A stretch of 64,000 nt of DNA from Tolypothrix tenuis PCC 7101 (GTDB lineage Bacteria > Cyanobacteriota > Cyanobacteriia > Cyanobacteriales > Nostocaceae). The DNA lies in contig NZ_AP018248.1 of the NCBI RefSeq assembly GCF_002368295.1, positions 7,271,323-7,335,322 on the forward strand. Reading direction: 5' to 3'. Within the stretch, counting starts at the first letter, position 1. Every line of letters starts with the position of its first letter. The translations under genes and the position numbers were made by a program. Shown one piece after another: positions 9,921-18,786 of this stretch. The notes below the pieces were generated by a model. It saw nothing but the letters and a program-made list of their open reading frames with translations, searched no databases and was not told where the DNA came from.

Positions 9921-10304
9921 ATGCCAACAATACAGCAGCTCATCCGTAATGAACGCGAACAAGCGCGTCAGAAAACCAAATCTCCGGCTCTGAAGCAATG
10001 CCCACAACGTCGGGGTGTTTGTACCAGAGTATACACAACTACGCCTAAAAAGCCTAACTCAGCACTGCGGAAAGTGGCAAGAGTCAGGCTGACTTCTGGA
10101 TTTGAAGTAACAGCTTACATTCCAGGTATTGGCCACAACTTGCAAGAACACTCAGTTGTGATGATTCGTGGCGGTCGGGTTAAAGACCTTCCTGGCGTGA
10201 GATACCACATCATTCGTGGAACTTTAGATACAGCGGGAGTCAAAGACCGTAAACAAGGCCGTTCCAAGTATGGAACCAAACGTCCCAAAGAAGCGAAAAA
10301 ATAG
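9921..10304 (+). CDS. rpsL: 30S ribosomal protein S12
   Basis: First gene of the str operon. At 127 aa it is the normal bacterial length. The decoding-site loop TTPKKPNSALRKVARV and the PGIGHNLQEHSVV and RGGRVKDLPGVRYH motifs are intact; the lysines in these two loops are the classical streptomycin-resistance positions and are wild type here. S12 sits at the A site and takes part in decoding accuracy. A 385-bp gap separates it from rpsG, longer than in many bacteria. Confidence 0.98.
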   Translation: MPTIQQLIRNEREQARQKTKSPALKQCPQRRGVCTRVYTTTPKKPNSALRKVARVRLTSGFEVTAYIPGIGHNLQEHSVVMIRGGRVKDLPGVRYHIIRGTLDTAGVKDRKQGRSKYGTKRPKEAKK

Positions 10305-10689
10305 GGAATAGGCGGTTAATCGCATGAATCACGATTAATCGTCTAGCCTAGAATAGCTGAGGGAGAAAAAACTGGCATTTGCGATCGCAGCATTAGTTAT
10401 AGTTCTTGTGTCTGTATCAACAAATCAAGTCCTGCACTAAGCGAGCAAGTGTAGGATATTTTGATCCAAATCGTATTTGAGTGACAGCAACGCTTTAATC
10501 TAGATATTAAGGTTTATTAATGTTGTCCCCTTGTTTGTCTGATAGCAGGTAACAAGTAAAGTTAAGTTTGCCTGGCTGCATCTGTAAGATGAAAAAATGA
10601 GGAAGTTGGAGCGGCGTTTCCTACCGCTTTTAGTTTCCGGTGTCTGATAGCATATAATTTCGTTGCCAAAACCGAATTAAGGGTGAAGT
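10305..10689 (+). other. Long spacer inside the str operon
   Basis: No gene is visible in these 385 bp. They contain one HIP1 octamer, a weak GCGG...CCGC hairpin followed by TTTT (about 10611-10634), and TATAAT at 10653-10658, 32 bp before rpsG, but no good -35 at the right distance. A second promoter or a processing site feeding rpsG is possible but unproven. Confidence 0.4.
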
Positions 10690-11160
10690 ATGTCACGTCG
10701 TGGTGTTAGTCAAAGGCGACCAGTTCCGCCTGACTCAGTTTATAATAGCCGCCTAGTTAGCATGATCATGCGGCGAGTAATGCGTCATGGTAAAAAATCA
10801 CTGGCGGCACGCATTGTTTATGATGCACTCAAAACTATCGAGGAACGCACTGGTAATCCTGCTCTAGAGACCTTTGAAAGAGCAGTGCGGAATGCAACGC
10901 CTCTAGTAGAAGTAAAAGCTCGCCGAGTTGGTGGAGCAACTTACCAAGTACCAATGGAAGTGCGTTCAGAACGGGGTACTACCCTAGCGCTACGTTGGCT
11001 GGTACAATTTTCTCGTTCTAGAGCCGGACGGACAATGGCAGGCAAATTAGCTAATGAGCTAATGGATGCTGCTAATGAAACCGGCAATGCCATTCGTAAG
11101 CGGGAAGAAACACACCGCATGGCAGAAGCCAACAAAGCCTTTGCTCACTATCGTTACTAA
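10690..11160 (+). CDS. rpsG: 30S ribosomal protein S7
   Basis: Primary 16S rRNA-binding protein that nucleates the 30S head. At 156 aa it has the family length and begins MSRRG. The conserved blocks LVSMIMRRVMRHGKKSLA, RVGGATYQVP and the C-terminal NKAFAHYRY are present. AAGG lies 11 nt before the ATG. It is followed after 137 bp by fusA in the standard rpsL-rpsG-fusA-tuf order. Confidence 0.98.
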   Translation: MSRRGVSQRRPVPPDSVYNSRLVSMIMRRVMRHGKKSLAARIVYDALKTIEERTGNPALETFERAVRNATPLVEVKARRVGGATYQVPMEVRSERGTTLALRWLVQFSRSRAGRTMAGKLANELMDAANETGNAIRKREETHRMAEANKAFAHYRY

Positions 11161-11297
11161 GTCGAGAAGCGGTATATCGTGCATTAAAGAGCGATATATC
11201 GCTGATTTTCAAAAAAGACGGTTTTCCGTAAAAGTATAGAATCTTAACAAAGAGTAATATACAAGATATCATGAGGCAAAAACTATAGGAGGCTACT

Positions 11298-13376
11298 GTG
11301 GCACGTACGATCCCGCTAGAGAGAGTACGCAATATCGGTATTGCGGCGCATATAGATGCGGGCAAGACAACAACAACAGAGAGAATATTGTTTTACTCTG
11401 GGATAATTCATAAGATTGGCGAAGTCCATGAAGGAACAGCCGTCACAGACTGGATGGAGCAAGAGCGGGAGAGAGGAATCACCATCACCGCGGCTGCTAT
11501 TAGTACCAGCTGGAAAGATCATCAAATAAACATTATCGATACTCCAGGTCACGTTGACTTCACTATTGAAGTTGAGCGCTCCATGCGTGTGTTGGATGGT
11601 GTAATCGCCGTGTTCTGTTCTGTAGGTGGCGTACAACCCCAATCAGAGACAGTATGGCGACAAGCAGACCGCTATAAAGTGCCTCGGATAGCCTTTATCA
11701 ACAAGATGGATCGTACAGGCGCGAACTTCTACAGAGTTCACGAACAAATGCGCGATCGCTTGCGAGCAAATGCTATTGCCATTCAACTGCCAATTGGTAG
11801 CGAAACAGAATTTAAAGGCATCGTTGACCTGGTACGGATGCGTGCCTATATTTACAACAACGATCAAGGAACAGATATTCAGGAAACTGAAATTCCTGCC
11901 GACTTGCAAGAGCAAGCAGCAGAACACCGCACCAAACTCATCGAAGCAGTAGCAGAAACTGATGACGATCTGATGACTAAGTACTTCGAGGGCGAAGAAC
12001 TTACAGAAGCGGAAATTCAGGCTGCTCTACGGAAAGGAACAATTGCAGGTACGATTGTGCCAGTGCTTTGCGGTTCAGCATTTAAAAACAAAGGCGTACA
12101 GCTAATGCTGGATGCAGTTGTAGATTACTTGCCAGCGCCAATTGATGTACCAGCCATTCAAGGTACATTGCCTAACGGTGATACCGTTGAACGTCGGGCT
12201 GATGATAACGAACCTTTATCAGCGCTGGCATTCAAGATTATGGCTGACCCATACGGTCGCTTAACCTTTGTACGCGTTTATTCTGGTGTCCTGAAGAAGG
12301 GTAGCTACATTCTCAACGCTACTAAAGGTAAGAAAGAACGTATCTCTCGCCTAGTTATTTTGAAAGCCGATGAACGACAAGATGTCGAAGAAATGCGGGC
12401 TGGGGATCTAGGCGCAGCGTTGGGTTTGAAAGATACCTTAACAGGTGACACCATTACTGATGAAGGATCACCAGTAATTCTGGAATCTCTATTCATTCCT
12501 GAGCCTGTGATCTCGGTGGCGGTTGAACCCAAAACCAAGAACGACATGGATAAACTATCCAAGGCACTGCAATCTCTCTCAGAAGAAGACCCGACCTTCC
12601 GTGTCCACGTCGATCCTGAAACCAACCAAACAGTGATTGCAGGGATGGGAGAGCTACACCTGGAAATTCTCGTAGACCGGATGTTACGCGAATTTAAAGT
12701 GGAAGCAAATGTGGGTGCACCCCAAGTAGCTTACCGCGAAACAATTCGTAAACCAGTCACTAGAGTCGAAGGTAAATTTATTCGCCAAAGTGGTGGTAAA
12801 GGTCAATACGGTCACGTTGTGATCGATTTAGAACCTGGTGAACCTGGTAGCGGCTTTGAATTTGTTTCTAAGATTGTTGGTGGTTCCGTACCCAAAGAGT
12901 ACGTTGGCCCCGCAGAACAAGGAATGAAAGAATGCTGCGAATCTGGTATTTTAGCTGGCTATCCACTCATTGATGTGAAAGCTACTTTGGTTGATGGCTC
13001 TTACCATGATGTAGACTCTTCAGAAATGGCTTTCAAAATCGCCGGCTCTATGGCGATGAAAGAAGCGGCTCACAAAGCTGCGCCCGTTCTTTTAGAGCCT
13101 ATGATGAAAGTCGAGGTTGAAGTTCCAGAAAACTTCCTTGGCGATGTCATGGGTGACCTCAATTCCCGTCGTGGGCAAATTGAGGGTATGGGATCTGAGC
13201 AAGGTCTTGCTAAAGTGACTGCTAAAGTCCCATTGGCAGAAATGTTTGGCTACGCCACCGATATCCGGTCGAAGACTCAGGGTCGGGGCATCTTCTCAAT
13301 GGAGTTTAGCCACTACGACGAAGTGCCTCGCAACGTGGCTGAGGCAATCATTGCAAAAAGCAAAGGGAACGCTTAA
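11298..13376 (+). CDS. fusA: Elongation factor G
   Basis: GTPase that drives translocation of tRNA and mRNA on the ribosome. The 692-aa product has the P-loop AHIDAGKTTT, switch II DTPGHVDF, the NKMDRTG guanine-specificity motif, and domains II-V through the C-terminal GYATDIRSKTQGRG block. The start is a GTG at 11298, fixed by a perfect AGGAGG Shine-Dalgarno at 11287-11292 with a 5-nt spacer, followed by MARTIPLERVRNIGIAAH. The tuf gene follows after 22 bp. Confidence 0.98.
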   Translation: MARTIPLERVRNIGIAAHIDAGKTTTTERILFYSGIIHKIGEVHEGTAVTDWMEQERERGITITAAAISTSWKDHQINIIDTPGHVDFTIEVERSMRVLDGVIAVFCSVGGVQPQSETVWRQADRYKVPRIAFINKMDRTGANFYRVHEQMRDRLRANAIAIQLPIGSETEFKGIVDLVRMRAYIYNNDQGTDIQETEIPADLQEQAAEHRTKLIEAVAETDDDLMTKYFEGEELTEAEIQAALRKGTIAGTIVPVLCGSAFKNKGVQLMLDAVVDYLPAPIDVPAIQGTLPNGDTVERRADDNEPLSALAFKIMADPYGRLTFVRVYSGVLKKGSYILNATKGKKERISRLVILKADERQDVEEMRAGDLGAALGLKDTLTGDTITDEGSPVILESLFIPEPVISVAVEPKTKNDMDKLSKALQSLSEEDPTFRVHVDPETNQTVIAGMGELHLEILVDRMLREFKVEANVGAPQVAYRETIRKPVTRVEGKFIRQSGGKGQYGHVVIDLEPGEPGSGFEFVSKIVGGSVPKEYVGPAEQGMKECCESGILAGYPLIDVKATLVDGSYHDVDSSEMAFKIAGSMAMKEAAHKAAPVLLEPMMKVEVEVPENFLGDVMGDLNSRRGQIEGMGSEQGLAKVTAKVPLAEMFGYATDIRSKTQGRGIFSMEFSHYDEVPRNVAEAIIAKSKGNA

Positions 13377-13398
13377 TTAAAAAAGGAAACGAGCATTC

Positions 13399-14628
13399 AT
13401 GGCACGCGCAAAGTTTGAAAGGAAGAAACCCCACGTTAACATCGGTACTGTTGGACACGTTGACCACGGTAAAACAACATTAACAGCAGCCATCACCATG
13501 ACCTTGGCAGCTCTTGGCCAAGCTGTAGCTAAAGGCTACGACCAAATCGACAACGCACCAGAAGAAAAGGCGCGGGGTATTACTATCAATACCGCTCACG
13601 TTGAATATGAAACCGAAAATCGCCACTATGCTCACGTAGACTGTCCAGGTCACGCTGACTATGTGAAAAACATGATCACTGGTGCAGCCCAAATGGACGG
13701 AGCGATTTTAGTAGTAGCTGCTACCGATGGACCCATGCCCCAAACCCGCGAACACATCCTGCTAGCAAAACAGGTAGGCGTTCCCAGCTTGGTTGTCTTC
13801 TTGAACAAAGAAGACTTAATGGATGACCCAGAACTGCTAGAACTAGTAGAACTAGAACTCAGAGAACTGCTTTCTAGCTACGATTTCCCTGGCGATGACA
13901 TTCCCATCATCAAAGGATCTGGTCTACAAGCACTGGAAGCAATGACTGCTAACCCCAAGACCCAACGTGGTGAGAATAAGTGGGTAGATAAAATCTATGA
14001 ACTGATGGATGCTGTAGACTCCTACATCCCCACTCCAGAGCGGGCTGTTGACCAACCCTTCTTGATGGCTGTAGAAGACGTATTCTCCATCACTGGTCGT
14101 GGTACTGTCGCTACCGGTCGGATTGAACGCGGTAAAGTTAAGGTTGGTGATGTGGTAGAGTTAGTGGGCATTAGAGACACCCGCAACACCACTGTTACCG
14201 GGATCGAAATGTTCAAGAAGAGCCTGGATGAAGGTCTAGCGGGTGATAACGCAGGTGTACTACTGCGTGGTATCCAAAAGACAGATATTGAACGGGGTAT
14301 GGTACTAGCTAAACCCGGTTCCATTACGCCTCACACTCAATTTGAAGGTGAAGTGTACGTTCTGACAGAAAAAGAAGGCGGTCGGAAAACCCCATTTTTC
14401 TCTGGCTACCGTCCCCAGTTTTATGTACGGACAACAGATGTAACTGGCACCATCCAAGCTTTCACCGCAGATGATGGCGGCGCAGCAGAAATGGTAATGC
14501 CAGGCGATCGCATCAAGATGACTGTAGAATTGATCAACCCGATCGCAATTGAGCAAGGAATGCGCTTTGCGATTCGTGAAGGTGGTCGTACCATCGGTGC
14601 TGGTGTCGTTTCTAAGATCATCAAATAG
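13399..14628 (+). CDS. tuf: Elongation factor Tu
   Basis: GTPase that brings aminoacyl-tRNA to the ribosome. The 409-aa protein matches the cyanobacterial/plastid length and has GHVDHGKTTL, DCPGHADY, NKEDLMDD and the C-terminal VVSKIIK. An AAGGAAA Shine-Dalgarno lies before the start. Note LNKEDLMDD in place of the more usual NKCDMVDD around the G4 motif, a variant typical of cyanobacteria and plastids. A perfect hairpin follows the stop, but rpsJ downstream is probably still partly co-transcribed. Confidence 0.98.
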   Translation: MARAKFERKKPHVNIGTVGHVDHGKTTLTAAITMTLAALGQAVAKGYDQIDNAPEEKARGITINTAHVEYETENRHYAHVDCPGHADYVKNMITGAAQMDGAILVVAATDGPMPQTREHILLAKQVGVPSLVVFLNKEDLMDDPELLELVELELRELLSSYDFPGDDIPIIKGSGLQALEAMTANPKTQRGENKWVDKIYELMDAVDSYIPTPERAVDQPFLMAVEDVFSITGRGTVATGRIERGKVKVGDVVELVGIRDTRNTTVTGIEMFKKSLDEGLAGDNAGVLLRGIQKTDIERGMVLAKPGSITPHTQFEGEVYVLTEKEGGRKTPFFSGYRPQFYVRTTDVTGTIQAFTADDGGAAEMVMPGDRIKMTVELINPIAIEQGMRFAIREGGRTIGAGVVSKIIK

Positions 14629-14648
14629 CACCTTTTCACTTAATTCAA

Positions 14649-14686
14649 AAGGAGCAGAGATGCCAAACTCTCTGCTCCTTTCTCTT
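14649..14686 (+). terminator. Hairpin after tuf, probable terminator
   Basis: A perfect 12-bp stem (AAGGAGCAGAGA at 14649-14660 against 14669-14680) with an 8-nt loop is followed by the pyrimidine-rich tail TCTCTTCCTT. The U-run is interrupted, so read-through into rpsJ is plausible. Confidence 0.7.
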
Positions 14687-14819
14687 CCTTCCATTTAAGA
14701 GATTATCAATTGGGAATTAGGCATTAGGGATGGAAATTTTATCTCTATTACCAACTTCTCAGTCCCCAATCTCTAACCTCTGAAAGTCCCTTAAATAATC
14801 AGAACCAAGAAAACTAAAG

Positions 14820-15137
14820 ATGGCAACTCTACAGCAGCAGAAAATTAGAATCCGCTTACAAGCTTTTGATCGTCGTTTATTGGATACATCTTGCGAGAAG
14901 ATTGTAGACACCGCTAACCGCACTAACGCCACAGCTATTGGGCCTATTCCTTTACCAACAAAACGTAAGATTTATTGTGTATTGCGATCGCCTCACGTAG
15001 ATAAAGATTCCCGCGAACACTTTGAAACTCGCACCCATCGCCGGATTATTGACATTTATCAACCTTCTTCTAAAACTATTGATGCTCTGATGAAGCTAGA
15101 TCTGCCATCTGGTGTGGACATCGAAGTAAAACTTTAA
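14820..15137 (+). CDS. rpsJ: 30S ribosomal protein S10
   Basis: 105-aa 30S head protein, also the transcription factor NusE that joins antitermination complexes. The IRIRLQAFDRRLLD start and the loop TRTHRRIIDIYQPS are the family signature. In cyanobacteria S10 commonly sits at the end of the str operon rather than at the head of the S10 operon, as here. It is 191 bp behind tuf and is followed by its own terminator at 15414-15445. Confidence 0.97.
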   Translation: MATLQQQKIRIRLQAFDRRLLDTSCEKIVDTANRTNATAIGPIPLPTKRKIYCVLRSPHVDKDSREHFETRTHRRIIDIYQPSSKTIDALMKLDLPSGVDIEVKL

Positions 15138-15536
15138 TTTTATAAATCCATAGTCCAAAGTCAAACAATTTTGGATTTTAGATTTGTTCCGCCACGCCAC
15201 TTCTCTTAAGTCGAGTCAGTCGCTTGTGGAAGTTCCCGCCCTTGTGCGGATTGGCGTGGGAAACTCAACCAAGAGAGTGGCTCCAAAAGAGGCAGGGATT
15301 TTATCAGAAACAATCCAAAATCCCAAATTTAAAATCTAAAATTGGCACGGTCAAATGCATAATCACTATTGACCTTCGACTCTTGATCGTCACTTTTGTA
15401 TTAATACTTACACAGCCCTGAAGAAATATCTCTCAGGGCTTTTTCTGAGCTTGAAAACAAATGATAGAATGTAAACATTGTACGGGAGAAACAGAGACTC
15501 ATAAATTTTAACGATTAAATTTATACCAGAGTAACT
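15138..15536. repeat. Intergenic region with a nested inverted-repeat element
   Basis: The 399 bp hold a two-layer inverted repeat: outer arms 15196-15207 and 15271-15281 (GCCACTTCTCTT / AAGAGAGTGGC, one bulge) and inner arms 15233-15240 and 15253-15262 (TTCCCGCC / GGCGTGGGAA, imperfect). It looks like one of the small dispersed palindromic elements of Nostocales genomes. AAAATCTA-like heptamers follow around 15315-15345. The small open frame across it was not called. Confidence 0.6.
15414..15445 (+). terminator. Rho-independent terminator downstream of rpsJ
   Basis: An 8-bp stem AGCCCTGA / TCAGGGCT (15414-15421 and 15433-15440) is followed by a T-run. Confidence 0.85.
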
Positions 15537-16187
15537 ATGACATCCTCTTCTAGAATTGCAGTTCGCGAACTACCTCTGTTCCCGTTACCTGAAGTAGTTC
15601 TTTTTCCTGGCAGACCATTACCCCTGCATATTTTTGAATTTCGCTACCGAATCATGATGAATACGATTCTTGAAAGCGATCGCAGGTTTGGGGTTTTGAT
15701 GGTCGATCCAGTCAAAGGTACCATTGCTAATGTTGGTTGCTGTGCAGAGATTATTCATTACCAGCGACTGCCAGACGACCGGATGAAAATGTTAACTTTA
15801 GGTCAGCAAAGATTTCGTGTTTTAGAATATGTTCGCGAAAAACCCTACCGGGTGGCTTTGGTTGAGTGGTTTGAAGACCAAACACCAACAAAAGATTTGC
15901 GACCTTTAGCTTCAGAGGTAGAACAACTGCTACGAGATGTTGTGCGTCTTTCAGCGAAGTTAACTGAACAAAATATTGAACTACCAGAAGATGTACCCGA
16001 TCTGCCTACCGAGTTATCTTATTGGGTAGCAAGTAACCTTTATGGGGTAGCCGCAGAACAGCAGTCATTGCTAGAAATGCGTGATACAGCGGCTCGGTTG
16101 GAAAGAGAATCGGAAATTTTGACTTCTACTCGCAATCACTTGGCAGCTCGTACAGTTCTCAAAGACACTTTTAATCAAAAATTATAA
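15537..16187 (+). CDS. LON substrate-binding (N-terminal) domain protein without protease
   Basis: A 216-aa protein made only of the LON N-terminal domain: LPLFPLPEVVLFPGRPLPLHIFEFRYRIM at the front and a helical C-terminal half. There is no AAA+ or Ser-Lys protease domain, so it cannot degrade proteins itself; a role as a substrate adaptor or chaperone is only inferred. GAG lies just before the ATG. It ends one base before the stop of pheA on the other strand, so the two genes converge without a spacer. Confidence 0.88.
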   Translation: MTSSSRIAVRELPLFPLPEVVLFPGRPLPLHIFEFRYRIMMNTILESDRRFGVLMVDPVKGTIANVGCCAEIIHYQRLPDDRMKMLTLGQQRFRVLEYVREKPYRVALVEWFEDQTPTKDLRPLASEVEQLLRDVVRLSAKLTEQNIELPEDVPDLPTELSYWVASNLYGVAAEQQSLLEMRDTAARLERESEILTSTRNHLAARTVLKDTFNQKL

Positions 16188-16188
16188 G

Positions 16189-17082
16189 TTAATCAATGGA
16201 TTCTACTGACTTTAGAGTTGTAATCGGTAGGATACTGTAGCTACCAAAAATTTTTAAAATTTCTGTGTAGGTGCTAAGTTCTGCCAAAGCAGATTGCATT
16301 TTGGGTGAATTGCGGTCTGCTTCTAAATCCATAAAAAATAAATATTCCCCCAAAGAGCGCTTTGTTGGGCGAGATTCAATGCGGCTGAGGTTAATTTCTC
16401 GTTGAGCAAATATTTGCAGGGGTTTGACAAGTGCGCCTGGGAGATTAGCGGGTAAGCTGAAAGCTAAGGAAGTATGGGTATTTGTTGTGGAATATTTCTG
16501 TGGCGAAATCTCAGTTTGAGCTTGGCTAGTTACCCAAAAGCGCGTGCAGTTTTCTGGATAGTCGTTGATACCAGTGGCTAGTATTGGCAGATTGTAGAGT
16601 TCAGCTGCTCTCATAGATGCGATCGCCGCAGCTGTTAAATCTTGCGTTAGTAGTTGTAATGCTTCGGTAGTGGAATTGCTGGGAATTATCTGTACTGTTG
16701 GGAGAAATTGCCCTAACCAGCTTTGACATTGAGCCAACGCCTGTGGGTGAGAATAAACAGTTTTTATCTGCTCTAAACTTGTAGCACAGGAAATTAAAGT
16801 ATGGGCGATAGGTAATACCAAAGCTAGCTGAATTTGCAAACTATCCAATAGCCACAATGTATCCATTGTCATGGTGACACTGCCTTCTATGGAATTTTCC
16901 ACTGGCACAACTGCCAACTGCGTTTCTCCTTTAGCAACAGCTTGGAGTGATTGAGCAATGCTGGGATAAGGACGTAAAGTAGCTGCAACTCCTGTTGTTT
17001 GAGCCAGCCAATTGAGATAAAAAACAGCTGCTTGCTCTGCATAAGTACCGGGAGGCCCTAAATGTGCGATCGCTAGTGTCAT
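16189..17082 (-). CDS. pheA: Prephenate dehydratase
   Basis: Converts prephenate to phenylpyruvate in phenylalanine synthesis. The 297-aa protein has the catalytic domain starting LGPPGTYAEQAA, the essential Thr in NCTRFWV, and a C-terminal ACT domain with GALVKPL and ESRPTKRSLGEYLFF, the motifs that bind phenylalanine for feedback control. There is no chorismate mutase domain, so this is the monofunctional form. The start at 17082 (MTLAIAHLGPPG) has AAGG about 12 nt upstream; an ATG seven codons earlier is less well placed. It is convergent with the LON-domain gene. Confidence 0.95.
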   Translation of the reverse strand: MTLAIAHLGPPGTYAEQAAVFYLNWLAQTTGVAATLRPYPSIAQSLQAVAKGETQLAVVPVENSIEGSVTMTMDTLWLLDSLQIQLALVLPIAHTLISCATSLEQIKTVYSHPQALAQCQSWLGQFLPTVQIIPSNSTTEALQLLTQDLTAAAIASMRAAELYNLPILATGINDYPENCTRFWVTSQAQTEISPQKYSTTNTHTSLAFSLPANLPGALVKPLQIFAQREINLSRIESRPTKRSLGEYLFFMDLEADRNSPKMQSALAELSTYTEILKIFGSYSILPITTLKSVESID

Positions 17083-17103
17083 CTTTTTAGCCTTGAGGTG
17101 CAA

Positions 17104-17451
17104 GTTTGATTTGTTTACAGATAGGTAAACTACACATTCTTAACAGCCATTTTCTGAAATAAATTCTGCTGATTAATCTGTATTTTAATTCCTCAGAGAA
17201 TTGCTCAAAATTTTATTATTGGCAGATTTTTAGTTGCATATAATATTTAATTTGTCAATGATTAATTTTGATGATTACTAATATATTTCTCTAACTAAAG
17301 ATAGTCATCAAATTATTAACTTTATTATTCATAATGTATAGTTTATGAGTCACAATAGTTTTTATAATCAATAAAGCTGAGACTTTATCTCAAAATCAAT
17401 CTAATATATTAAAAAATATTAAAATTAAACAACATATATATTCATTTACTC
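17104..17451. other. AT-rich divergent spacer
   Basis: The 348 bp between pheA and the DUF1997 gene are very AT-rich and hold the promoters of both. I see no repeat, hairpin or recognised operator in them. Confidence 0.4.
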
Positions 17452-18039
17452 ATGGCTACCCGGTTTACGGCTTCTCAATCAGTTGAAATTGCTGTTCCAA
17501 AGCAGCCTATTCCTATTCAGCACTACTTGCGTCAACCACAACGTTTGGTTCATGCTTTAGTTGACAATAATCGCATTCAGCAAATTTCAGAAGAAGTATT
17601 TCGGTTGAAAATGCGTCCTCTGACTTTTATGTCACTTAGTTTGCAACCAACTGTAGACATGAGAGTCTGGGCAGAATCTAATGGCACTATTTGTTTGCGA
17701 TCTGTAGGTTGTGAAATTCTTGGTGTTGAGTATATTAATCAACGTTTTGCTTTGAATTTAAAAGGATACTTATCACCATCACAACTCAGTACAGGTACAC
17801 ACCTGCAAGGCAAAGCTGATTTAGAAGTGCAGGTAGAGCTACCACCACCATTTTGCTTTACTCCCAAAACAATTTTAGAAACCACTGGTAATGGTTTACT
17901 TAAGAGTGTGCTATTGACGGTAAAACAGAGGCTACTACATCAGCTGTTAGCCGATTATCGTCGCTGGGTAATTTCTCAAACGAATGTCCAAAAGCTGAAC
18001 GAAGATAGCGCAGAATTGCCCATGTTGAACATCGAGTAA
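17452..18039 (+). CDS. DUF1997 family protein
   Basis: A 195-aa soluble protein that I place in DUF1997, a family of cyanobacteria and plant plastids with no proven function. It contains the block MRPLTFMSLSLQPTVDMRVW and a long beta-rich centre similar in layout to START/SRPBCC-like lipid-binding folds, which is inference only. No signal peptide or membrane segment is visible. It stands alone, divergent from pheA and convergent with rnhB. Confidence 0.7.
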   Translation: MATRFTASQSVEIAVPKQPIPIQHYLRQPQRLVHALVDNNRIQQISEEVFRLKMRPLTFMSLSLQPTVDMRVWAESNGTICLRSVGCEILGVEYINQRFALNLKGYLSPSQLSTGTHLQGKADLEVQVELPPPFCFTPKTILETTGNGLLKSVLLTVKQRLLHQLLADYRRWVISQTNVQKLNEDSAELPMLNIE

Positions 18040-18112
18040 ATTTACTCTTAATGGGCTTTAACCAGACTAAATCACACTAGCTACTATAGAAGTCTCTGCG
18101 TTTAATTTCACC

Positions 18113-18781
18113 TCAACTTTGAATTTGACAAGAACGAAAGGATCTACGGTGCAACGGTGAAGGGCCGTATTTTTGCAGAGCTAGTAAATGCTTTTGACTA
18201 CCATAGCCCTTGTTACTTGTTAAGTCGTACATGGGATACTTGGATGCCAAGCGCACTACTAGCTCGTCACGCCAAACTTTAGCCACAATACTCGCGGCGG
18301 CAATATTGAGCGATCGCTCGTCTCCTTTGACTATTGTTTGTTGGGGTAATAACAAGTCTTTGACTGACTGATTCCCATCTATTAAGCACAGTGCAGGCTG
18401 TACTTTCAGTTTGAGTACAGCCCGCTTCATTGCTAACAGTGTTGCCTGCAAAATGTTGATTTGGTCAATTTCCGCAGTGGAAGCGAAGCCAATTTTCCAG
18501 TCTATGGCTAATGCACAAATTTGCTGTGCTAGTTCCTTTCTGCGAGAGCTAGACAGCTTTTTACTATCTTTGATTTTAGCTGCCATCAATTCTGGCCAAG
18601 CACACTCTGGTAGCATAACGGCGGCTGCTACTACAGGGCCAAACAAAGCACCTCGTCCTACTTCATCCACACCAGCCATGCCCGCAGTACCCGCTAAGGT
18701 TGACAATTCTAACCACAGCAGTTCACTTTGAGGTATCGCAGAATTATGATTGGCGGCAGTTTGCTCTGGCTCTACCATCAT
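18113..18781 (-). CDS. rnhB: Ribonuclease HII
   Basis: Cleaves RNA in RNA-DNA hybrids and starts removal of single ribonucleotides from DNA. The 222-aa protein has the active-site motif GVDEVGRG, the third acid in CLIDG, the AAASIVAKVWRD helix and the SNKGYGSQKHLLAL block. The gene begins 5 bp after the rne stop on the same strand, so the two are almost certainly one operon with translational coupling, as is common in cyanobacteria. Confidence 0.96.
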   Translation of the reverse strand: MMVEPEQTAANHNSAIPQSELLWLELSTLAGTAGMAGVDEVGRGALFGPVVAAAVMLPECAWPELMAAKIKDSKKLSSSRRKELAQQICALAIDWKIGFASTAEIDQINILQATLLAMKRAVLKLKVQPALCLIDGNQSVKDLLLPQQTIVKGDERSLNIAAASIVAKVWRDELVVRLASKYPMYDLTSNKGYGSQKHLLALQKYGPSPLHRRSFRSCQIQS

Positions 18782-18786
18782 CGCAG